A DNA stretch of 5,907 nucleotides from Fidelibacterota bacterium (lineage in GTDB: Bacteria; Fidelibacterota; Marinisomatia; SCGC-AAA003-L08; D37C17). A program made the translations under genes and the position numbers. Of the stretch, positions 1 through 5,216 are shown in pieces. A model generated the notes under the pieces. It was not told the origin of the DNA, searched no databases, and saw nothing but the letters and a program-made list of their open reading frames with translations. How positions within the stretch are numbered: position 1 is the stretch's first letter; each line of letters begins with the position of its first letter. Location of the stretch: positions 1-5,907 of the forward strand of contig JABHHG010000012.1 in NCBI GenBank assembly GCA_018671635.1, written 5' to 3'.

Positions 1-2
1 CT

Positions 3-158
3 GATGAAGATGATGATTTAGATGATGACGATGATGAAGATGATGATTCTGATGAAAATGATGAAGATGATGATGATTCAGATGATGATGATGATTCTGA
101 TGAAGATGATGATTCAGATGATGATGATGACGATGATGAAGATGGTGCTGATGATGAC
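3..158 (+). repeat. GAT-rich low-complexity tract (poly-Asp coding)
   Basis: Near-continuous GAT/GAC/GAA codons encode runs of Asp with scattered Glu, Ser, Leu and Asn. It lies in frame in the T9SS-tail gene and forms the first half of its acidic linker. Long trinucleotide runs like this are prone to slippage in replication and to collapse in assembly, so the length seen may not be the true length. Acidic linkers are common in secreted marine proteins and may bind calcium or act as flexible spacers; that role is inferred. Confidence 0.9.
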
Positions 159-1394
159 GATGGAACTGGTGATGACGATGATGCTGGTGACGGCGATGGA
201 ACTGGTGATGACGATGGAACTGGTGACGACGATGATGCTGGTGACGGCGATGGAACTGGTGACAATGATGACGATGGTGCTGCTAGTGGTGTTTCATTAG
301 GCTTTGGTGCGTTTGACCCTGTTGCATCTACAATAGAAGTGTTCTACAGTAGTAACAATGATATTTCTGGAGTTCAATTTGCATTAAGTTCTGATAATTC
401 TGTCATTTTATCTGCTGCAGGTGGATTATTTGAGGAGTTAGGATTTAATGTAGTATTAAGCCAGGAGACTAATATACTGATTGCATTCTCTATGGATGGG
501 GGAGTTATACCTGCTGGTGAAGGAATTCTTACAAATCTTACACTTGAAGCAAGTGAAGGTGCAGAAATTTGCATTTTTGATGCTGTAGTAAGTGATCCTT
601 CGGCTACTGAGCTAATTATTTTAGCTGAGGGTTGCTCTACCATTAGTTTTGTACAATTTAGGCCTGGTGATTTTAATGCTGATGGTGAAACCAATGTATT
701 TGATATCGTTCAATTAGTTAACATAATTCTTACTGGAGGTATCCCCTCTGAAAATCAATTATTGACTTCAGATATGAATGAGGATGGATCCATCAATGTT
801 GTAGATATTATTCAGATTGTTAATGTTATACTGAGTCAAAGATCAACAGATGCTACTGAAGCTCGCTTAATCAAAGCCGGTAATGCATTGAACTTAAATG
901 CTGATGGTTTCATCGGTGGTGTTCAAATGACATTATCTCACGGTGCTGACTTTAGTATCGAGCTAACTGATAAAGCGATGGTTGCTGATTATCGTACCAA
1001 TGGCAATGAAACAACATTAATCATTGTTGCTCCAGAGGGTGATGAACTTTTCATCGCTGATGGCAAGTATGATATCGTTGAGATGATTGTTGCGAATTCA
1101 GCTGGTAGAATGGATGTAAGTGTTGTGCCAGACTCATTTGTATTGAGTCAAGCATATCCAAATCCATTCAACCCAAGTACTACAATTAACCTCAGTATTC
1201 CTGAATCAGGTCATGCATCTGTAATGGTTTACAATGTAATGGGTCAATTGGTGAGTACATTAGCTGATGGTCATATGGATGCAAGTGATTATTCATTAAC
1301 ATGGGACGCAAGTTCAGTTCCAAGTGGTGTATATTTTATTACTGCTTCTACAGTGAGCCAAGTATCTACTCAAAAAGTAATGCTTTTAAAATAG
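3..1394 (+). CDS. Secreted dockerin protein with Asp-rich linker and T9SS sorting tail (5' partial)
   Basis: The reading frame is open from the left edge, so the true start and signal peptide lie outside; 463 residues are visible. In order: an Asp/Gly-rich linker (about 1-95); a beta-rich cohesin-like segment (about 98-217) with the pattern 'FDPVASTIEVFYSS...ISGVQF', common before dockerins in FCB-group proteins; two dockerin-like EF-hand repeats (DFNADGETNVFDIVQLVNII at 223 and DMNEDGSINVVDIIQIVNVI at 257); a second beta-rich segment with 'FIGGVQMTLS' (about 285-375); and a C-terminal sorting domain (about 380-463) with YPNPFNPSTTI, 'VYNVMGQLV', 'PSGVYF' and the end KVMLLK. This tail is the known T9SS/Por export signal, so the protein is inferred to be secreted or anchored at the outer surface. 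The dockerin loops should bind calcium and may contact cohesin-like domains. No catalytic domain is visible, but the missing N-terminus could hold one. GTG at 339 is not the start, because coding continues 112 codons upstream. Confidence 0.93.
   Translation, partial: DEDDDLDDDDDEDDDSDENDEDDDDSDDDDDSDEDDDSDDDDDDDEDGADDDDGTGDDDDAGDGDGTGDDDGTGDDDDAGDGDGTGDNDDDGAASGVSLGFGAFDPVASTIEVFYSSNNDISGVQFALSSDNSVILSAAGGLFEELGFNVVLSQETNILIAFSMDGGVIPAGEGILTNLTLEASEGAEICIFDAVVSDPSATELIILAEGCSTISFVQFRPGDFNADGETNVFDIVQLVNIILTGGIPSENQLLTSDMNEDGSINVVDIIQIVNVILSQRSTDATEARLIKAGNALNLNADGFIGGVQMTLSHGADFSIELTDKAMVADYRTNGNETTLIIVAPEGDELFIADGKYDIVEMIVANSAGRMDVSVVPDSFVLSQAYPNPFNPSTTINLSIPESGHASVMVYNVMGQLVSTLADGHMDASDYSLTWDASSVPSGVYFITASTVSQVSTQKVMLLK
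159..266 (+). repeat. 54-bp tandem repeat, two copies, in frame
   Basis: Two adjacent 18-codon units lie at 159-212 and 213-266. Both read DGTGDDDDAGDGDGTGD, followed by D in copy 1 and N in copy 2. The copies differ at codon 5 (GAT/GAC), codon 17 (GAT/GAC) and codon 18 (GAC/AAT), so 17 of 18 residues are the same. Each unit also contains the smaller element GATGGAACTGGTGA twice, which suggests an older, shorter unit. The length is a multiple of three, so copy-number change would lengthen or shorten the linker without breaking the frame. Confidence 0.9.
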
Positions 1395-1406
1395 AGTAGT
1401 ATTAGA

Positions 1407-1477
1407 AGAGGCAAACTTTTCTCCTCAGATCAAAACAAGTTGTTTAGAGTTTTTTGCAAGTTGTTTGCCTCTCTTTT
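1407..1477 (+). terminator. Probable intrinsic terminator after the T9SS-tail gene
   Basis: AGAGGCAAAC (1407-1416) pairs perfectly with GTTTGCCTCT (1463-1472), and CTTTTT follows at once. It begins 12 bases after the TAG stop of the upstream gene. The 10-bp stem and T-run fit a rho-independent terminator. The 46-nt loop is longer than usual, although AACA/TGTT within it can form a small inner hairpin that shortens it. It would separate the upstream gene from the TPR-regulator operon. Confidence 0.65.
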
Positions 1478-1506
1478 TCCTCATGATCACGTATGACGGA
1501 AAAAAT

Positions 1507-1557
1507 GAGAACCCACTTATAGTCTCTCCTCCTTATAAGGCTATAAGTGGAGATCTC
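1507..1557. other. Strong intergenic hairpin; terminator-like only on the minus strand
   Basis: CCACTTATAG (1513-1522) and CTATAAGTGG (1541-1550) form a perfect 10-bp stem. GAGA (1507-1510) with TCTC (1554-1557) can extend it across a small internal loop. The 18-nt loop contains the self-complementary CCTTATAAGG (1531-1540). On the + strand no T-run follows. On the - strand the stem is followed by ATTTTTTCC, a classic terminator layout, yet no - strand gene is visible to its right. It lies 75-125 bases before the TPR/HTH gene, so it could also be a leader structure or an operator for a dimeric regulator. The rest of the gap holds a tandem AATAAAGG pair (1587-1594, 1595-1602) and no promoter I can call with confidence. 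Confidence 0.55.
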
Positions 1558-1631
1558 AATTAAAAAGTTTGTTTTGCAACACAGGAAATAAAGGAATAAA
1601 GGATTAAATTTAAGTAGCAAAAAATGAGAAG

Positions 1632-3161
1632 ATGAATTATTTACCTGAAATATTCGAAACTAATAATGTAAATGTATGTGATGCATTACCGACTGATCTT
1701 TATTCAAACAAAAGATGGGTAGAATTTGTAGCACATATTTCTAAATTCAATCAATTTTCAATTCCCGCAACATTAGATCAACTTGAAGTTCTTTTATCAA
1801 GTGAATCAGATCCTACAAAAATTTCAGCTTTATACACAGGGATCGCTAAATGCCATATTGGAAATGGTGAATTTCTTTTGGCTGCAAGTTCACTCTCAAA
1901 AGCATATTCCCTATTGAATGATAATCATGGAGACTCAAAGGCATTTGTACTTCTGGAAATGGTTGGATTTTTAGTAATTATTAATAATCATTCACATGCA
2001 AAAATGATATTAAAGTCTATTTCCTCACTTACAAATTCAGAGTATTTATTACGTATCGCTCGTTATTACGAAATTGTAAATGCATCTCGTGAAAATAATG
2101 ATGATGTAATTAGTGAGTTAACAGAATCTGCTAAATATTTTGAAAATATTGGTTGTTATTCTACTTTGGCATATCATTACAAAAACATGGGAAATTTACA
2201 TCGTAAAAATAATGATTTTGATAAGGCATTAGCAGCCTATGAAAATGGATTGACAATTGCTGATAAATATGAATATTCCCATATTCGTGCAGCAATTATG
2301 CACGATTTGGGTATGTTGAATCATCACCGAGGTAATTTTAATGGAGCCATTGATATTTTGAATAAAGTGGCAGAGATGGCAGACAGTCATTATACTAAAA
2401 GTTTTACAAGAGCTAATATTGGGTATTTATACCTCCTGAGAAAGGATGTAGTAAGTGCAAAAGAACATTTTACAAATGCTTTAAATATTTCCACAGAGAA
2501 TGGAGTATTCTATTTGGTTCCGGGTACATGTTACTATTTGGGGATGTGTCATGAAAAGTTGATGGAAATTAATATTGCAGATCAATTTTATAATAAAGCA
2601 TATGTTTCCGGAATGGAACTTATTGATAAAAATTTTGAATGCAGAGGGGATATCAAGAAAGCTGTTAGTGCATATGTCCCATTCTTACAGAAATATAATG
2701 AAATTTTATCTCAAAATAAATTTGAAAAAGAACATGAATTAGATTTTACTATAGATAAAACATTAAATGAGATTCGTGGAATTTTTCAAAATGCAATATT
2801 CCAGGATAAGATGAAAAAACACAATACTATTAAAGGCGCTTCAATAAACCTGGGTATTGCAGAAAGGACTTTCTTTACGGCAAAAAAACGTGTTGAAGTG
2901 TATTCTAATGAGCCAACTCCCAAAATAGTAGAATCCTTTATTCACTTAAATGAAAGTAAGGGATGGAAAGAATTAAATATGGAGTTTGAAAATAATGTAA
3001 TTAATTTTCTATATGATCATTATGGCCGTTCCAAAAAACAATTGGCAGAAAATCTTGATATTAGTTACCCCAGTGTTCTGCAGTTAACCACAAAAGCATC
3101 TGCAGGTAATAAAAATGATTCTGCACAATTATTTATTTCAGAAAAAGGGGAAATTCGCTAG
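1632..3161 (+). CDS. TPR protein with two C-terminal Fis-like HTH segments, putative transcriptional regulator
   Basis: The product has 509 residues and neither signal peptide nor membrane segment, so it is cytoplasmic. Most of it is helical and TPR-like: degenerate repeats from about 60-130, then clear units from about 176 on ('YHYKNMGNLHRKNNDFDKAL', 'HDLGMLNHHRGNFNGAIDIL', 'ANIGYLYLLRKDVVSAKEHF', 'YYLGMCHEKLMEINIADQFY'). Residues 380-425 resemble the Fis-type HTH found at the end of NtrC-family activators (NTIKGASINLGIAERTFF preceded by two helices). Residues 452-487 look like a second one (GRSKKQLAENLDISYPSVLQ). No AAA+ or receiver domain is present. The inferred role is DNA binding controlled by protein contacts through the TPR array. 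The start is ATG 1632, because a TAA lies in frame at 1611 with no other start between; its ribosome-binding site is weak. The stop overlaps the next GTG (TAGTG), which implies translational coupling to the haem lipoprotein. The HTH calls rest on pattern resemblance only. Confidence 0.88.
   Translation: MNYLPEIFETNNVNVCDALPTDLYSNKRWVEFVAHISKFNQFSIPATLDQLEVLLSSESDPTKISALYTGIAKCHIGNGEFLLAASSLSKAYSLLNDNHGDSKAFVLLEMVGFLVIINNHSHAKMILKSISSLTNSEYLLRIARYYEIVNASRENNDDVISELTESAKYFENIGCYSTLAYHYKNMGNLHRKNNDFDKALAAYENGLTIADKYEYSHIRAAIMHDLGMLNHHRGNFNGAIDILNKVAEMADSHYTKSFTRANIGYLYLLRKDVVSAKEHFTNALNISTENGVFYLVPGTCYYLGMCHEKLMEINIADQFYNKAYVSGMELIDKNFECRGDIKKAVSAYVPFLQKYNEILSQNKFEKEHELDFTIDKTLNEIRGIFQNAIFQDKMKKHNTIKGASINLGIAERTFFTAKKRVEVYSNEPTPKIVESFIHLNESKGWKELNMEFENNVINFLYDHYGRSKKQLAENLDISYPSVLQLTTKASAGNKNDSAQLFISEKGEIR
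3142..3150 (+). promoter_or_regulatory. Ribosome binding site for the haem lipoprotein GTG start
   Basis: The purine run AAAAAGGGG ends 10 bases before GTG 3161, inside the last codons of the TPR gene. With the TAGTG stop/start overlap it supports re-initiation at this GTG. Confidence 0.6.
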
Positions 3162-3670
3162 TGCAATTTTTGTCAAATATTATTAAACATCACTTCTTTA
3201 GATTCGTAAATTTATTATTGATTCTTAGTCTAGTAATAAGTTGTGATTCTATAACTGGTGAAAATGATGATGATGATGATGATTTTGAATTAATGAGTAG
3301 TACACATTCTAGTATGGAAAGTCATAATGCTGGACAAAATTGTATGAATTGTCATAACTCAGGTGGTAACGGTGAAGGTATTTTTGAAATTGCCGGTACG
3401 GTTTATGAAGAAGGTACTTCTGATGTATTTCCTAATGTAAATATAGAGTTTTATTCAGAATTAAATGGAGGCGGAAATCTTTTAAAGACATTGGAAGTAG
3501 ATGGTAGAGGCAATTTTTATACGACAGATATTTTTGATTTTAATTCAGGAATTTATCCATTAGTTACAGATGGAATAAACCAAAATCATATGACTCAGAT
3601 AGCTAATTCAGGATCATGTAACAGTTGTCATGGAAATTCAGTATCTAATATTTTTTTAGGTGGAGAATAG
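3161..3670 (+). CDS. Di-haem c lipoprotein with carboxypeptidase-regulatory-like fold
   Basis: 169 residues. The N-terminus is a lipoprotein signal: a basic start, a hydrophobic stretch (about 15-27) and the lipobox VISC with Cys28 as the acylation site. A poly-Asp linker follows (36-41). Two CXXCH haem c motifs flank the core: CMNCH (61-65, in the context SHNAGQNCMNCH) and CNSCH (153-157, in SGSCNSCHG). The core between them ('IAGTVYEEG...PNVNIEFYSE...DGRGNFYTT') looks like a CarboxypepD_reg beta-sandwich. Small proteins of this layout (HNAGQNC.XCH, AGTVY, GNFYT, GSCNSCH) recur in Gram-negative genomes, but I know of no assigned function. Haem attachment and electron transfer at the membrane are inferred from the motifs. 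The GTG start overlaps the TPR/HTH stop by one base. The gene at 5217 encodes a close variant with the same two haem contexts. Confidence 0.9.
   Translation: MQFLSNIIKHHFFRFVNLLLILSLVISCDSITGENDDDDDDFELMSSTHSSMESHNAGQNCMNCHNSGGNGEGIFEIAGTVYEEGTSDVFPNVNIEFYSELNGGGNLLKTLEVDGRGNFYTTDIFDFNSGIYPLVTDGINQNHMTQIANSGSCNSCHGNSVSNIFLGGE
3658..3665 (+). promoter_or_regulatory. Ribosome binding site that sets the start at ATG 3675
   Basis: AGGTGGAG lies nine bases before ATG 3675, inside the last codons of the haem lipoprotein. The in-frame GTG at 3660 falls within this Shine-Dalgarno sequence and so cannot use it, which favours ATG 3675. Confidence 0.65.
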
Positions 3671-3674
3671 AGTT

Positions 3675-5003
3675 ATGGAAAAAATAAATTTATTAATTGG
3701 ATTTTTTTTGAGAATCGTTGAAGACTTGAATATAAAAACTTTATTGTTTGCATTCCTATTGTTTGGATTTTGTTTACCTTTTAGAATGGATGAGTATGAT
3801 TGTGAAGAATATAGTTATGATGAATGTGAATTGATAGATCATTGTGAATGGAATGATGAGGATGAAGATTGCATTTCAGAAGAAGATTCTAATAATGATG
3901 ACGATGACGATGATGATGATTATGAAGATGGGGAGAATTATTTATTTAGAGCGCATGCAGAATTTGAAATTGGCTCAGAAGAAACAAATGATGAAATGCA
4001 TTTTGGGAAAGTTAAAACAAAAATTGATTCCCACAATATTAATAGTATAGAATTTGATTTAAAAAACCTGCAGCCCAATTTCAACTATTATTTAGAATTT
4101 AGTAATTTCTGGACCTATGATATTCTCACAGATTCAACGGGTAATTTTGAATGGACTATATCTACGGATGGATTAGAAAACCAATTATTACCACCTGAAA
4201 TTTGCCCGGTATCAGATTTGGCAGGTGTTGGTTTATTTAATGAGTTTGGGGTACTTTTAGCCTTCTCATTATTTGAATTAGATGATGATGGATGTGATGA
4301 TTTGCCCCAATTAGTATGCGAAGCAATTCCTCTTTGCACATGGGATAATGATGGTGAATGTGAAGAAAATGAGTGGGATATTGATGATGAAGATGAAGAA
4401 TGGGATGAAGGTGAATTTTATTCAGATGAACTCTTAGAATTGTATACCGAGTATATGAATTATTATAATTCTTCTGGTGAAGGAATTTTTAATTTTATTA
4501 CTATTGATGCCACTAATACTGCTTCTCGTGCAGATATAGGTGATGAGATTGGTCTCTTAGATTATCAAGGGATTATAAATAGTGGTTCTTGTGAAGAAAT
4601 TTATGGAGAGACCATTACTGCTTCTGGAGTTTGGGATGGGGCGCCCATTACATTGTTTGCATATGGTAATTTAAATGTATGTGAAGAAAATGGCTTTTTA
4701 TTACCAGGCTTTGTTTCAGGGAATCAAATTATTATGAGAATTTGGAAACCAGGATTGGGTATCTATTTTGATATTGAATTAGGTATAAACTGGGGCGATA
4801 ATCAGACTATGTCTACAGTAACGGTTAACATCCCTTCTCTAGATTTAAACCAAGATGCAAGTTTAGACGTAATTGATGTAATCCAAATGGTTCAAATAGT
4901 TTTAGAAAATATTCCAAATGATATCAATGCAGATATCAATAATGATAATATTGTAAATATTTTTGATATTTTAAAGGTAATAGAAATAATTATGAATCAA
5001 TAA
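3675..5003 (+). CDS. Secreted acidic protein with two Cys4-Trp motifs and a C-terminal dockerin
   Basis: 442 residues from ATG 3675. A hydrophobic segment (about 22-34, TLLFAFLLFGFCLP) after a long N-region looks like an export signal. A four-cysteine motif follows (C43, C51, C57, W59, C66), then an Asp-rich linker (about 70-90). A beta-rich stretch (about 93-170, 'INSIEFDLKNLQPNFNYYLE...DSTGNFEWTIST') comes next, then a second four-cysteine motif (C207, C215, C221, W223, C229) and another acidic linker. A module at about 275-385 with GDEIGLLDYQG, 'ITASGVWDG' and 'LPGFVSGNQIIMRIWKPG' resembles one often seen in secreted T9SS-associated proteins of the FCB group. It ends in a dockerin-like pair (DLNQDASLDVIDVIQMVQIV at 390, DINNDNIVNIFDILKVIEII near 420). 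Unlike the first protein it has no T9SS tail. It begins 4 bases after the haem lipoprotein, so it is very likely in the same operon. No enzyme motif is seen; a structural or binding role is inferred. An in-frame TTG 17 codons in would give a more ordinary signal peptide, but has no clear ribosome-binding site. Confidence 0.88.
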   Translation: MEKINLLIGFFLRIVEDLNIKTLLFAFLLFGFCLPFRMDEYDCEEYSYDECELIDHCEWNDEDEDCISEEDSNNDDDDDDDDYEDGENYLFRAHAEFEIGSEETNDEMHFGKVKTKIDSHNINSIEFDLKNLQPNFNYYLEFSNFWTYDILTDSTGNFEWTISTDGLENQLLPPEICPVSDLAGVGLFNEFGVLLAFSLFELDDDGCDDLPQLVCEAIPLCTWDNDGECEENEWDIDDEDEEWDEGEFYSDELLELYTEYMNYYNSSGEGIFNFITIDATNTASRADIGDEIGLLDYQGIINSGSCEEIYGETITASGVWDGAPITLFAYGNLNVCEENGFLLPGFVSGNQIIMRIWKPGLGIYFDIELGINWGDNQTMSTVTVNIPSLDLNQDASLDVIDVIQMVQIVLENIPNDINADINNDNIVNIFDILKVIEIIMNQ

Positions 5004-5010
5004 ATTGAAA

Positions 5011-5093
5011 TTAACTAAATAATAAGCGAGAGATTCTCCAATTTAAATGACCAGTATTATTTAGTTGATACCGCTCAGCAAATCTGGGCGGTA
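5011..5093 (+). other. Two adjacent stem-loops in the intergenic region (possible structured RNA)
   Basis: Hairpin 1: 5011-5024 pairs with 5055-5068 over 14 bp with one G-U, around a 30-nt loop that holds a small GAGA/TCTC hairpin (5028-5031, 5035-5038). Hairpin 2: TACCGCTCAG (5069-5078) pairs with CTGGGCGGTA (5084-5093) over 10 bp with one G-U, around a 5-nt loop. The stems abut exactly. Neither is followed by a T-run, so they are not ordinary terminators. They begin 7 bases after the stop of the dockerin gene. They could stabilise the operon's 3' end, form a leader for the next gene or be an sRNA. I recognise no known riboswitch or tRNA. Confidence 0.5.
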
Positions 5094-5141
5094 AGTATTA
5101 GAAAGGCTATCAGTATAAAAAAAGAAAGAATAAAAAAAATA

Positions 5142-5198
5142 ATGGTCGTTGTAATATTATTCTTTGCGGCAATTGGATGGGTTTTACAACATAATTAA
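5142..5198 (+). CDS. Doubtful 18-residue hydrophobic mini-ORF
   Basis: ATG 5142 to TAA 5196-5198 encodes MVVVILFFAAIGWVLQHN, one potential membrane helix. The frame is open upstream to 5019 and the residues just before the ATG are strongly basic (RKAISIKKERIKK), as expected on the inner side of a membrane helix. That longer frame has no ATG, GTG or TTG, and its first part coincides with the stem-loops at 5011-5093. No good ribosome-binding site precedes ATG 5142; only an A-rich run is present. It could be a real small membrane protein with an unusual start, a remnant of a larger gene, or chance. Confidence 0.25.
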   Translation: MVVVILFFAAIGWVLQHN

Positions 5199-5203
5199 TA
5201 GCT

Positions 5204-5208
5204 AAGGG
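5204..5208 (+). promoter_or_regulatory. Ribosome binding site for the TTG start at 5217
   Basis: AAGGG is followed by an 8-base spacer and then TTG 5217, where a signal peptide begins. This spacing supports the TTG as the real start; the in-frame TAG at 5199 rules out any start further upstream. Confidence 0.65.
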
Positions 5209-5216
5209 TATTCAAA

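Noticed and set aside
22..300. Met-rich + strand ORF across the GAT repeats
   Set aside because: It is the ATG-register reading of GAT runs. The neighbouring frame from 3 continues into recognisable dockerin and T9SS domains.
3..300. CRISPR-like array or other spaced repeat
   Set aside because: Repeats are contiguous trinucleotides and a 54-bp tandem unit in coding frame, with no spacers.
339..341. GTG as start of the T9SS-tail gene
   Set aside because: The same frame is open for 112 codons upstream to the window edge, and the cohesin-like pattern begins before this codon.
374..694. Minus-strand ORF of 106 codons
   Set aside because: It lies wholly opposite the cohesin-like and dockerin coding sequence, and its translation shows no domain pattern.
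1624..1635. Three-codon upstream ORF (ATG AGA AGA TGA) overlapping the regulator start
   Set aside because: It is too short to tell from chance in an A-rich leader, and has no ribosome-binding site at a useful distance.
3660..3662. GTG as start of the acidic dockerin gene
   Set aside because: It lies inside the Shine-Dalgarno sequence that serves ATG 3675, and would overlap the haem lipoprotein by 11 bases.
3844..4339. Overlapping ORFs at 3844-4050 (+) and 4115-4339 (-)
   Set aside because: Both are out-of-frame readings of the acidic dockerin gene; the first is Met-rich because of GAT codons.
5055..5100. tRNA-like fold around the GC-rich stem
   Set aside because: No acceptor stem, T-loop GTTC-type sequence or complete cloverleaf could be found; only simple stem-loops.
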